A stretch of DNA of 64,000 nt from Liolophura sinensis (taxonomy: Eukaryota > Mollusca > Polyplacophora > Chitonida > Chitonidae): contig NC_088300.1 of the NCBI RefSeq assembly GCF_032854445.1, positions 80,962,101 through 81,026,100 on the forward strand, read 5' to 3'. The notes beneath the pieces were generated by a model. The model saw nothing but the letters and a program-made list of their open reading frames with translations, was not told where the DNA came from and ran no database searches. A program made the position numbers and the translations under genes. Shown here piece after piece: positions 34,948-47,414 of this stretch (positions are counted from its first letter, which is position 1; each line of letters starts with the position of its first letter).

Positions 34948-37900
34948 CTATTTCTCCTTCTTGTGCTCCTGAATGTCTCCACTGCCATGAGCGACTCCGT
35001 TGTGAGCTGCCTTCCCATTGGACACGCTGCCATTCTGTGTTTTGCCCTTCTCTATCGCCTACAATAAAACAGGAGTATATTACATGTCATGGAGATATGT
35101 AATTACCTTTTTGTTACTTATCTGAACAGTCAATCTAATGTGCGATAAACACGATTAGCATGGTACTTAACAGACAGATCGTCTCTTCTAACTATACAGC
35201 TGATAACTGTAAACAAATCACCAGTCTATAAAGGATACTTTTAAACTGTAAGTTTAATGTATACTTTCACCGGCATTTCTTTACATAATTGTCCCACGAC
35301 TCATTGGTACTCAGAGAAAGGCCAAATTTTCACAAGTCTAACAAACTGAAGTTCACAAGTCATGCATTCAAGACTGACACGGTTCATACAGTACCAGTAT
35401 GAACGGTGAAATCCAGCTCTATCTGTTATGATTATACGTGTACAATAACAGATCTAATGACCTGTAGGATGGCAGTCAGTTTTATGGGTTGAGGAAACCT
35501 ACTGTGTCTGGGGAAAACCTACTGTGCCTGGGGAAAACCTACTGTGCCTGTGTCTGGGGAAAACCTACTGTGCCTGGGGAAAACCTACTGTGCCTGGGGA
35601 AAACCTACTGTGCCTGTGTCTGGGGAAAACCTACTGTGCCTGGGGAAAACCTACTGTGTCTGGGGAAAACCTACTGTGCCTGTGTCTGGGGAAAACCTAC
35701 TGTGCCTGGGGAAAACCTACTGTGCCTGGGGAAAACCTACTGTGCCTGTGTCTGGGGAAAACCTACTGTGCCTGGGGAAAACCTACTGTGTCTGGGGAAA
35801 ATCTACTGTGTCTGGGGAAAACCTACTGTGCCTGTGTCTGGGGAAAACCTACTGTGCCTGGGGAAAACCTACTGTGCCTGGGGAAAACCTACTGTGCCTG
35901 GGGAAAACCTACTGTGCCTGTGTCTGGGGAAAACCTACTGTGCCTGGGGAAAACCTACTGTGCCTGGGGAAAACCTACTGTGTCTGGGGAAAACCTACTG
36001 TGCCTGGGGAAAACCTACTGTGCCTGGGGAAAACCTACTGTGCCTGTGTCTGGGGAAAACCTACTGTGCCTGGGGAAAACCTACTGTGTCTGGGGAAAAC
36101 CTACTGTGCCTGGGGAAAACCTACTGTGCCTGGGGAAAACCACTGATCGTGTCATGTACAGACTGTTCTAGGCCATATTGGAGGACAAATTGTCTTCAAT
36201 TAATGTCATGACTGCGCAAATTCCCACATGAGCATCTTAAACTGTTTGTTGTCACACATCCCTCCCCCCCACCAAACAGTGAAAGTACGAAATATACCAA
36301 ACTACTGTCCAAGACCGGGTTGGAACCCAAACCTAGTGTCTCCTAGCAGCTGAATTCTTCTATGACGATCATTCTGGTTTACAAACTTATCTCTAAATAT
36401 GGAATAACCATTATTTGCCACAGAGAGGTTAATTTATCTGACTTGTTTTCTTTGATTATACAAACTGGCAGTTTCCTGCGTGAAGGTAATTTCATATTCA
36501 CTACTTTTCCCCTCAGCTCTATCTTTTAAATTATTTGTTAAGCACAATAACTATGGGGATAACACTGCTGAAAGACAAACCCTTTACCTTTTTCCGGGAG
36601 GATTTGATGTACGTTTGTACATAGAAATTCAAAAACAGCAGTAGGATGGTGAATGCGTAGAAAATTAGCGCCCAGTGCATCCAGGCAGGGAAGTTACATC
36701 CCCAGAACAAAGAGCGTGCCGTATGTGCAATGCCCGTCACGAACTGAATCTAAAATCATCAGCAAAAGGAAGAAGACATTAGCATTAAAGGTGTAACAGA
36801 TTCATCATTTACCTGTTGCTTTCTGTCAGCCTTGATGTAAGCTTGTGTGTAAAAGTTGAGGAATAAAGTAATTATGGTGACTCCGTAAGCGACGGCTGAC
36901 CATTGCATCCAGCGTGGAAAGTCACAGTCAGAGTAGAGCGAGTTGAAGCCGTAAACCATGCCTACAAAGAACTGTGTCTGGTCCGGAGAAACGGGGGACA
37001 AAGTGGAAACAGTCACTGGTTAGTTCATCTACTAAGCAATGGACATCGGTCAAGACAAGGCAAAAAACAACGTAGGTGGGCAACATTTACTATACCTCAA
37101 TAGGCATGTCCCTTAGCTACCTGTACTACTGCTTTAATAAAATACCTACAGGTATTCAAGTTTCTGGTATCTTCTGCTTTCCAAACATGCTTCATTGAAG
37201 GTGTGAAAGGTTTTGGTCTGGAGAGTTCAACCACAACAAAGCCTGGCAGAATTCCTGCTATTTTTAATAAAACCTCAAGATTTCCGGTGTTGTAGCTTGC
37301 TTAATCTCAGTGCTCAGGAAGGATGTATTAATTTGTTAGAAAGTTGTAATACTTGTTCCCTAAACTCCAAACACCACCACCCCCACCTCCCACCCTCCAC
37401 CCTAGCGTTAGAGTGTTAGGAACAAGATTGCTGTTTACAGGTGTCACAAACACACGGGTTATACGCAAAACCAGAAGTGAGTTAGAACATGTGAAGGTGG
37501 GTTATGAGTGTGCAGTGGTACAAGCTGGGTACCTGCATATAATAACTGTCTATAGGGGTGTGCCCAGCAGGTACCCAGCTTGTACCACTGCACACACCTC
37601 ACTAACAGCTGTCTATATGGGGTGTTCAGATACCCAGTTTGTACCACTACACACACCTCACTAACAGCTGTCTATATGGGGTGTTCAGGTACCCAGTTTG
37701 TACCACTACAAACACCTCACTAACAGCTGTCTCTATGGGTGTTTAGGTACCCAGTTTGTACCACTACAAACACCTCACTAACAGCTGTCTATATGGGTGT
37801 TCAGGTACCCAGCTTGTACCACTACAAACACCTCACTAACAGCTGTCTATATGGGGTGTTCAGGTACCCAGTTTGTACCACTACAAACACCTCACTAACA

Positions 37901-40900
37901 GCTGTCTATATGGGGTGTCCAGGTACCCAGTTTGTACCACTACACACACCTCACTAACAGCTGTCTATATGGGGTGTTCAGGTACCCAGTTTGTACCACT
38001 ACACACACCTCACTAACAGCTGTCTATATGGGGTGTTCAGGTACCCAGTTTGTACCACTACACACACCTCACTAACAGCTGTCTATATGGGGTGTTCAGG
38101 TACCCAGCTTGTACCACTACACACACCTCCCTAACAGCTGTCTATATGGGGTGTTCAGGTACCCAGTTTGTACCACTACACACACCTCACTAACAGCTGT
38201 CTATATGGGGTGTTCAGGTACCCAGTTTGTACCACTACACACACCTCACTAACAGCTGTCTATATGGGGTGTTCAGGTACCCAGTTTGTACCACTACACA
38301 CACCTCACTAACAGCTGTCTCTATGGGGTGTTCAGGTACCCAGTTTGTACCACTACAAACACCTCACTAACAGCTGTCTCTATGGGTGTTCAGGTACCCA
38401 GTTTGTACCACTACAAACACCTCACTAACAGCTGTCTATATGGGGTGTTCAGGTACCCAGTTTGTACCACTACACACACCTCACTAACAGCTGTCTATAT
38501 GGGGTGTTCAGATACCCAGCTTGTACCACTACACACACCTCACTAACAGCTCTTTACAGCAGACTCATACTCAAATCCATAGAAGCATGCAGAGTTTCAG
38601 AGAACAGAAGCAAAGAGTGAGAAAAGAAAGAAGAGACTAAGAGAAAAAACAAGCCTACAAAGTATTCTATTAAGTCAAAGAGGGAACAAAAATAAGAGGT
38701 TGGGGCTCATCTGTCAGACCACAGTTCTTTGTAATAGTGGGGAAAGGCATAGTCGCTTCTTGTCAGAAATTCAGACATTATTTTTTCATTTACAGGTATA
38801 CGAGATAACTGTGTGAAATCAAAGCGCCTTAACTAGCAATATGGCAGGTGAAATAAACTACACGCAACTAAAAACACCTCAAAAGAATTAGAGAAAAATG
38901 AGAAAATCCGAGAATGTCAGAAGCCAAATGAACCAGGCCCTGCATGTATTCTCCTCAGTTTTTTGGGTAACAATAAATTACAATTTTGAAGAGGCCAGCT
39001 TAATACATGGCCATGCAATTAGAGTGAGTATAGCAACACCAAATCATACTCAGCATTTGAACACTGACTTTCATAATAACTATATAATGCAACAAGTAAG
39101 AAGATAAATGATAAGGGTTTCAAACAATTAAAAAAGAAATAATTGATAATGAAACACAAAGTACACACCAGAAAACAACAAGTAAGCATCAAAATAACAA
39201 TACAACAACATCATTGTTAACATGAGAGAACAGTACCATTCCACTGGGCATTTCATCATACCTTCACTGCAGACCTTTCATCAGTCACAGTGTTTATACC
39301 TGGTTACACATTACACACTGACTATCAATCACATGCGACATTGTCCACCTCAATTATAACAAAATATTTGACATTCTTTAAAGATCAATTCTTGCACAAA
39401 TTGCTGCTGATACACTTCTTCTGTTATTTTCACATAGAAAACATTCAACCTTATGTTATAGCTTAATAAAGGTGAGCTGTATTAAGTTAACTGGTCTTTG
39501 ATCTGAACTGAAAGTTATCAAAATAAACACATGGATATATTATGTTTTTCACTTATTTTATGTACATGTATGCAATCTGTAATATGGCCAGAAATAAACC
39601 ATACAAATCTAGACAGTCTTTAATCTCTTGTAAACACCCTGGCTTGCTCCTATTGGATTTTTGGGAACTTTGTGACATCAAAGTGGGCCTGGATCATGTC
39701 TGTGACCATCATCAATGGCATCACCAATGATGTCATCAAGTTAAAAAAACAAAGTCAGATAAGCAATGAACATTTTCTGTACAATAATGAGCAAGCTCAT
39801 TATAGACTGTCGTCCAGCTTTGTGGGATGTATGTCTATCCAAACAACAGCTACAAGGTATGTATACTCAGAGAAAATATCAGAAAAATGGAATTCAGTCA
39901 TGCCCATGTCTTTACTCGGATCATTTTCAGATTAAAATCAAAACCCTTCGCAGTTCACAATGAAATCGTTTTATGCAGAGAAGTTTGATTTCACAACATA
40001 TATGTGTTAATGTTTAATGAATTATTATGTAAGATCATTTACTGATTTGTTCCACAAAAAGTAAAACAAAACAAAAAAAAACATTCTCTCTGAAGAAATT
40101 CGGGAGTCTAAAATGTAACATTAGCATGCAACAACTAAAATCCCTCAGCAACATGAAATACTTAACACCTCATGCAATGCACACGTGGTAATAACACTGA
40201 TTTGGTTCAAGATAAAATGTACAAAAAACTGACATTCTGTTTACAAGTGGAGGTTATCTTCTAATTCTAGGTTGAAAGCACGATGGTTGTTTTGCCAGCA
40301 TGTACACAAACCCTTACCCAGCTCAGGCAGAAAATCTATAACAACATTACTGAAGCACAATTTATCCTTCTTTCTCATCACCCTAAAGGAACAAAGTAGA
40401 GCAAATCTACCTGTGCTACTGCCTAATATCAAAGAATACACAAAGCTCGTAATTGGGTGAATGACAGACTAAAGATAGAACTTTTCAATGAAAAGCACAA
40501 AATGTAATTATCATAGCATTTGTAAAACTAATGGAGGAAAAAAAGACAACCTTAACAAAATTAAACAGATAAAAGGGGAAAGTGGGTCATGAAATTTACT
40601 GAGAAGTGTAATATCTTGTTTGTACCCAGGTGATGAGACGCCCAAACCCTGGAGACCAACAACATCAAACACATCACATGTATCAGGTGTCGGCTGAACA
40701 ACATTGATAATTAACATATAAATTAGGAATTTGTACGAACAGGTTTGTGATTCAAACAACAGAGATGTGAACATGTTTCAGCGTGACTCACCAGCTGGAG
40801 TTTGGTCAGGGATTTGTATTAACAGATTTGTGATTCAAACAACAGAGATGTGAACATGTTTCAGCGTGACTCACCAGCTGGAGTTTGGTCAGGGATTTGT

Positions 40901-43900
40901 ATGAACAGATTTGTGATTCAAACCACAGAGATGTGAACATGTTTCAGCATGACTCACCAGCTGGAGTTTGGTCAGGGATTTGTATGAACATGTTTCAGCG
41001 TGACTCACCAGCTGGAGTTTGGTCATGGATTTGTATGAACATGTTTTAGGGTGACTCACCAGGTGGAGCGTGGTCAGGGATTTGTATGAACATGTTTCAG
41101 CGTGATTCACCAGCTGTAGTTTGGTCAGGGATTTGTATGAACATGTTTCAGCGTGACTCACCAGCTGGAGTTTGGTCAGGGATTTGTATGAACATGTTTC
41201 AGCGTGACTCACCAGCTGGAGTTTGGTCATGGATTTGTATGAACAGATTTGTGATTCAAACAACAGAGATGTAAACATGTTTCAGCGTGACTCACCAGCT
41301 GGAGTTTGGTCATGGATTTGTATGAACATGTTTTAGGGTGACTCACCAGGTGGAGCGTGGTCAGGGATTTGTATGAACATGTTTCAGCGTGATTCACCAG
41401 CTGTAGTTTGGTCAGGGATTTGTATGAACATGTTTCAGCGTGACTCACCAGCTGGAGTTTGGTCAGGGATTTGTATGAACATGTTTCAGCGTGACTCACC
41501 AGCTGGAGTTTGGTCAGGGATTTGTATGAACAGATTTGTGATTCAAACAACAGAGATGTAAACATGTTTCAGCGTGACTCACCAGCTGGAGTTTGGTCAG
41601 TGATTTGTATGAACATGTTTCAGCGTGACTCACCAGCTGGAGTTTGATCAGGGATTTCTATGAACATGTTTCAGCGTGACTCACCAGCTGGAGTTTGGTC
41701 ATGGATTTGTATGAACATGTTTCAGGGTGACTCACCAGGTGGAGCGTGGTCAGGGATTTGTATGAACATGTTTCAGCGTGATTCACCAGCTGGAGTTTGG
41801 TCAGGGATTTGTATGAACATGTTTCAGCGTGATTCACCAGCTGGAGTTTGGTCAGGGATTTGTATGAACATGTTTCAGCGTGACTCACCAGCAGGAGTTT
41901 GGTCAGGGATTTGTATGAACAGATTTGTGATTCAAACAACAGAGATGTGAACATGTTTCAGCGTGATTCACCAGCTGGAGTTTGGTCAGGGATTTGTATG
42001 AACATGTTTTAGCGTGACTCACCAGGTGGAGCGTGGTCAGGGATTTGTATGAACATGTTTCAGCGTGATTCACCAGCTGGAGTTTGGTCAGGGATTTGCA
42101 TGAACAGATTTGTGATTCAAACAACAGAGATGTGAACATGTTTCGGCGTGACACACCAGCTGGAATTTGGTCAGGGATTTGTATGAACAGATTTGTGATT
42201 CAAACAACAGAGATGTGAACATGTTTCAGCATGGCTCACCAGCTGGAGTTTGATCAGGGATTTGTATCAACATGTTTTAGCATGACTCACCAGCTGGAGT
42301 TTGGTCAGGGATTTGTATGAACATGTTTCAGCGTGACTCACCAGCTGGAGTTTGGTCATGGATTTGTATGAACATGTTTCAGCGTGACTCACCCGCTGGA
42401 GTTTGGTCAGTGATTTGTATGAACATGTTTCAGCGTGACTCACCAGCTGGAGTTTGGTCAGGGATTTGTATGAACATGTTTCAGCGTGACTCACCAGCTG
42501 GAGTTTGGTCAGGGATTTGTATGAACATGTTTCAGCGTGACTCACCAGCTGGAGTTTGGTCAGTGATTTGTATGAACATGTTTCAGCGTGACTCACCAGC
42601 TGGAGTTTGGTCAGTGATTTGTATGAACATGTTTCAGCGTGACTCACCAGCTGGAGTTTGGTCAGGGATTTGTATGAACATGTTTTAGCGTGACTCACCA
42701 GCTGGAGTTTGGTCAGGGATTTGTATGAACATGTTTCAGCGTGACTCACCAGCTGGAGTTTGGTCAGGGATTTGTATGAACATGTTTCAGCGTGACTCAC
42801 CAGCTGGAGTTTGGTCAGGGATTTGTATGAACATGTTTCAGCGTGACTCACCAGCTGAAGTTTGGTCAGGGATTTGTATGAACATGTTTTAGCGTGACTC
42901 ACCAGCTGGAGTTTGGTCAGGTAGCGCTTCCACCAGAGGTACTTCTGAAACTGTGGTCCCAGAGCCGAGACTCCATAGTACGTATACATCACAACATGGA
43001 TGAAAGAGTTCAGCATGGCACCGAAGAAAGCTGAAAAACATGAAAACACAGATTCAACACCTGTGTTCACATAACCCCACTGTCATCACATCGTAATCTG
43101 TAATTCATAACAATAACAAATTACCCGATCTGGGATTACATCAACTGGAAGTGGACCGAATTTCGCAAGATTTTTCTCTGGTAACATACATAGACTTTGT
43201 AGAAAGTTTAAAATACCCCCTGATTCATATGATCAGTTAGGCTGTATTTCATGCAGACAAACAATTTTAACTTGTGCAATCAGATGGTAGCAGTTTTGAC
43301 GCTTGTTCATCAAAGCTTAGCTTTTACAAATCTACCTGATAGCTAAGGGAGACCACTCCAATAAACTACTAACTCCACAGCTACAGTTTAGAGAACAAAG
43401 ATTTCCAGTTTGATACAGGAAAAAGTGAAGTTGTCTTACACTGTCCTCCTGCGACCCACTTGACACCGATCCACCAGATAGGAAACATGGTCGCGTGATG
43501 ATACACATGCAGAAATGACACCTGATTGTTTTTTTTCCGTAAAATGAAGAAAACTGTATCAAGCATTTCCACACATTTGGAGAAGTAAAACCACCACAAA
43601 GCCTTTGCTATCTGTAAAAACACAAACAATCAATTACATCACATGACGTTTTACAATGTTCTTTACTCAGGAAAATAAAATTAGGGTTTAATGCAAAAAC
43701 AAAGCAACATTTATATGAAATTTAGTTTCAAAAAAATCAAAAATTTAATGAGAGTTGTTTTGTGTTTAAACATCATACTAATTCCGAATTTTGTAAAAAC
43801 ACTTTGATATAACCAACTCACCCTCATTTCATTCACATCGTACGTATAATTAACAGGCTGGCAATAATAACTATATCAAACTAATTCCGAATTTTGTAAA

Positions 43901-46266
43901 AACACTTTGATATAACCAACTCACCCTCATTTCATTCACATCGTACGTATAATTAACAGGCTGGCAATAATAACTATATCAAACTAATTCCGAATTTTGT
44001 AAAAACACTTTGATATAACCAACTCACCCTCATTTCATTCACATCGTACGTATAATTAACAGGCTGGCAATAATAACTATATCAAACTAATTCCGAATTT
44101 TGTAAAAACACTTTGATATAACCAACTCACCCTCATTTCATTCACATCGTACGTATAATTAACAGGCTGGCAATAATAACTATATCAAACTAATTCCGAA
44201 TTTTGTAAAAACACTTTTATATAACCAACTCACCCTCATTTCATTCACATCGTACGTGTAATTAACAGGCTGGCAATAATAACTGTATCCCAGATTTGTG
44301 GACGCAATAATGATCTGAAACAGAATTACAAAATAAATACACGTACACCAAAATTCATAGTTCTAAAAAAAAGCCCCCTTGTAATGAAGGTTCTACTTAC
44401 AATGGGCAAATTTTACACTTGAGGTCAACATCTAGAGCACAGAATTATGACACTGATTACCTGTTTCTGACAATGTACAGAAGACAGCAAAAATGACCAA
44501 GAGAATAACATATTTAACAATAATACTCCATCATGGTAACTTTAAAGCTATTTCGCATATGCCTTCAAGTTTTATCTTAATGTTTCAGGCCAATATTATA
44601 TTTTTACTATTTACGTAGAGTCTATCTTCAGAGACAATACTGGAGATTTTTTGTAAAAAATTGGTAAGCACTAATCAGAGTGATTGCATTTCACCCACTA
44701 TTTTGCAGTGACCAGTATTTTCTGGTTTAGCCTCTCTAATTAGAACACATATGAGAAGAGCAGTCTTTGACCAGGCACAATGCAAACCATCTGAGATCAT
44801 ACCTCTGTGAATATATGCAAATTCATGATGATTAGACACAAGTTGTAAAAGAAGAGTGTGTATTTGAATTTCAATGCTTCCCGACTCTCCATGATTTTGG
44901 GACCGATCCATACAATAAAGAGATAGAGGCCTGTGATGGCTAAAGTGGGCAGGTAACTCTGCATCAGAAACCAGTTGGCCACCCGTTCATCTGAAAGCAA
45001 ACCAATGGGGGAGGCACTTGTGAATTCCCAGATGTCAGCTTTACAACAGATACTGTATTTACAGCTGTAACTGAAAAAAGATTTACCACAGGTACATGTA
45101 TATATTTCCATCAAATAACATCAGCTTTAATAGAGGTAGTCGTGCAGCAATCAATATACCTTCATCACCTCCATCAGTTTTAATACAGGTAAATATACTT
45201 TACTCAAATCAACTTCAATACAGATATCATACAAATACCTTACAAACTTTTTTGATTGTCCATAAAACATTCACTACATTACACTTACATGTACTATTAT
45301 AGTATATATGCCAGCAATGAATCGCATAGTACAAGCTTTATATAAAGAAAAACACGGGCTTTAATTTTTTGACATTAACCATATATGTAATGTCGCACTT
45401 CTATTACTAATCAATATGCAGAGCTACATATACTTGAGACAGGGATGTTGTATAGATGCAGGAGGTCATCGACGAGAGAACACAGATGTTACAGAGTTCT
45501 GGCTGTGTCCTAATGACCTCAACCATACCTGTGTCAGACAAAAAGGCACCTGGAAGTGTACAATGCCTCAGTGTATCATATGACACACCAGAAATGGTGA
45601 CATACACCTGCACAGGTGCACAACTATAGAGTCCACTATATCATTACACTGCACCTAATCTGCATCTGCTGATCTGCAGTCCATTCAATAAATGCTACTG
45701 TGTGGGCTACATACTCCCGGCACTGCGGCTGATCCAGAACAACATCTGACCCTGTGATAGCTACACTAAGCAGGCACACAGTAAGAGTACATAGTTCGGA
45801 TACCCTCAATGGTGCACGTCTTCAAGAACTTCAACAATAAGGTAACATTTAACACAAAATATCTGGCTTCATTCTATCAAAAATTAATACACCATTAAAC
45901 TATTGCACAGTGAGATAACAATATGGGTCAAGGCATATATTTTGATACATGATTTAAATTTATAATTAGCTCAAGAACTGGAAAAAACCTATCTTACATG
46001 TGTAGTTCTGACTGGAAAGTCCTGAGGAATTTCTCACATATCAAGAATTGATTGAGAATGAAAACCATACAGAGCTCATGTCTATAGATGTGTATGCTGA
46101 AACCTGACGGTTGTACTACTGATATAACTGACATCCACTAATCATCACTGACAAAACGTGATCCTTCGGGAAGATGGAAGGAGAAAGTGAGATCATTACC
46201 TGACATGGAATGGGCCTTGTTGTAGAAGGTTTGAAAATGGTGAATCTTGTCCATAATGAGATCCAT
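34948..46266 (-). CDS. ELOVL4: ELOVL4-type very-long-chain fatty acid elongase, 7 coding exons, 302-303 aa (ELOVL-A)
   Basis: ER multipass 3-ketoacyl-CoA synthase that adds two carbons to long acyl-CoAs. Exons, high to low: 46266-46200, 44990-44803, 44314-44234, 43611-43440, 43030-42903, then 6A 36749-36588 or 6B 36977-36813, and 35058-34948. All are GT-AG and phases agree: 909 nt with 6A, 912 with 6B. The catalytic HxxHH box is HVYHH at residues 147-151. [31 protein letters not shown] and [16 protein letters not shown] are ELOVL4-like. The C-terminus is HKKEK, a KKxx ER-retrieval signal. The 5' UTR is spliced (acceptor ending at 46291). Exons 1, 3 and 5 each have their edge and splice site copied in an adjacent array. 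Orthology to vertebrate ELOVL4 is inferred from motifs only. Confidence 0.92.
35490..36145. repeat. 20/26-bp minisatellite, ~31 copies
   Basis: Unit GGGGAAAACCTACTGTGCCT, with some units longer by GTGTCT. Because of this mix all three forward frames stay open for 200 or more codons, a pure artefact. ELOVL-A intron 6. Confidence 0.97.
36588..36749 (-). CDS. ELOVL4: ELOVL-A exon 6A (alternative)
   Basis: A 162-nt, phase 0-0 exon with acceptor GATGATTTTAG and donor GTAAAG. It encodes 54 residues from [15 protein letters not shown] through [15 protein letters not shown] to [16 protein letters not shown], the last transmembrane helices and cytosolic tail of an elongase. It is closer to ELOVL4 (CPFPKWMHWALIAYA in human) than 6B. 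It is homologous along its whole length to the exon 63 nt upstream. Confidence 0.9.
36813..36977 (-). CDS. ELOVL4: ELOVL-A exon 6B (alternative)
   Basis: A 165-nt, phase 0-0 exon with acceptor CTCCGGACCAG and donor GTAAATG. It encodes 55 residues from [15 protein letters not shown] through [15 protein letters not shown] to [17 protein letters not shown], matching 6A position by position at about half its residues. The intron between 6B and 6A is only 63 nt. Including both would insert an extra pair of helices, so exclusive use is the likely mode. No stop or broken splice site is present in either copy. Confidence 0.85.
37508..37595. repeat. 29-bp perfect inverted repeat, 30-nt loop
   Basis: GTGTGCAGTGGTACAAGCTG... 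at 37508-37536 is the exact reverse complement of 37567-37595. The right arm is the start of the first unit of the 59-bp array that follows, so the array begins with one inverted partial unit. Confidence 0.92.
37567..38560. repeat. 59-bp minisatellite, ~17 copies
   Basis: Unit: GGTACCCAGTTTGTACCACT, ACACACACCTCACTAACAGC, TGTCTATATGGGGTGTTCA. In ELOVL-A intron 5; no exon edge is included. Confidence 0.97.
38561..40770. other. ELOVL-A intron 5 sequence, no element recognised
   Basis: AT-rich; short frames only. Nothing supports a gene or a named repeat. Confidence 0.4.
40775..42925 (-). repeat. 51-bp minisatellite containing the ELOVL-A exon 5 donor, ~37 copies
   Basis: On the gene strand the unit is CTGACCAAACTCCAGCTG (the last 18 nt of exon 5), then GTGAGTCACGCTGAAACA and TGTTCATACAAATCC. 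The true junction is at 42903. Units from 42300 to 42900 are nearly identical. Below 42200 a longer variant carrying GATTTGTGATTCAAACAACA recurs about every 290-ish bp, a higher-order pattern. The unit is 17 codons and has no stop, so the exon frame runs on through some 12 units. Confidence 0.97.
43780..44285 (-). repeat. 103-bp repeat containing the ELOVL-A exon 3 donor, 5 copies
   Basis: CTCACCCTCATTTCATTCAC recurs every 103 bp (43818, 43921, 44024, 44127, 44230). Each unit copies the last ~50 nt of exon 3 and its donor GTGAGTTGG plus intron sequence ending in ATTAGTTTGATATAG. Copies 1-4 are almost base-identical; the true exon copy (ending 44234) differs at a few sites. Confidence 0.95.
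44991..46199. other. ELOVL-A intron 1, no element recognised
   Basis: AT-rich with short frames. A degenerate TTTAATACAGGT-like repeat near 45125-45230 was noticed but is too short to name. Confidence 0.4.
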
Positions 46267-46269
46267 GGT

Positions 46270-46630
46270 TAAAAATTATACCTGTGTCACCTGAAACAAC
46301 AGAAATGTCACAAATTATACCTATGTCACATGAAACAACAGAAACGTCACAAATTATACCTGTGTCACCTGAAACAACAGAAACGTCACACATTATACCT
46401 ATGTCACCTGAAACAACAGAAACGTCACAAATTATACCTGTGTCACCTGAAACAGAAACATCACAAATTATACCTGTGTCGCCCGAAACAACAGAAACAT
46501 CACAAATTATACCTGTGTCACCTGAACAACAGAAATGTCACAAATTATACCCGTGTCACCTGAAACAACAGAAATGTCACAAATTATACCTGTGTCACCC
46601 GAAACAACAGAAATGTCACAAATTCGATAC
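46270..46630 (-). repeat. 39-bp repeat containing the ELOVL-A exon 1 acceptor, ~9 copies
   Basis: Gene strand unit: GACGTTTCTGTTGTTTCAG followed by GTGACACAGGTATAATTTGT. The exon holding the start codon begins with GTGACACAGG after TGTTTCAG at 46291, so each unit repeats the polypyrimidine tract, AG and the first 15 or so exon bases. Unlike most others here this array extends from an acceptor. Confidence 0.88.
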
Positions 46631-47414
46631 AATATACCTGTTTGATTAACAGCAATTTTCACAGATTCAGAAATTTTCATTTGTAGAACAAAAGATTACC
46701 CAGTGATAATAACACACACGTTACTACAGTGTACGCTCTATCAAAACAGATCTAACACGAACCGGTGAGTCATAATGTAAAGAGCACTGATTTCCAGACA
46801 AGACTAACAACCTCAAGTAACTATGAGCCTATAAGTAACTTGTAGATTTTCCTCATACATCATGCTATTGACAAATGTGCATGTACCTCTGCAATGTGCA
46901 TGTACCTCTGCAATGTGCACGTACCTCTGCTATGTGCACGAACCTGTCACAGGGTCTGATAGATGTGTGCATGTGCAGACACCACAGACTCAAAACTTAA
47001 AGTCACACATGTAGAATGTGTCAAAGGGTGGTTATACACAGAGGTGTACTTTTTTGCATTTTCAACTTCAGTACATGTTTTTTTTTTATCCACCAATGTT
47101 GTATGTTTTATTCCAAAGTATCATTGTAATTAGCATATTGTACTTGAATAAAATTCACAATTATAACTCTGTGGGTTCTCCAGATAAATACTTTGAGCAA
47201 GAAATGCGTTGATTTCTTAGCTTATTCTTCGCGACGAAGTTTGACATGCACTGACAATGTCTTTTCGACCTCCGTTTTTTCATTGCCACGAATGCCTTAC
47301 CTTGGTCTTTTATACATTCCATAGCAAATGAAATCGCGTTTTTTGGGGTGATTAGCAAATAAAACACGTTTATCTGGTGTTTCCTTGGAAAATATTGGTT
47401 CCAGTTAGTTGTTA
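46631..47414. other. Intergenic / 5' intron of ELOVL-A, nothing recognised
   Basis: A short GCAATGTGCATGTACCTCT triplication at 46870-46945 is the only structure seen. Confidence 0.4.

Noticed and set aside
35489-36211. Open frames of 200-240 codons in three forward frames
   Set aside because: Pure translations of the 20/26-bp array (repeats of [19 protein letters not shown] type); no start context, no homology, all three frames open together.
42267-43070. 267-codon frame as a separate gene
   Set aside because: It is ELOVL-A exon 5 running on into the 51-bp array; only 42903-43030 is supported as exon.
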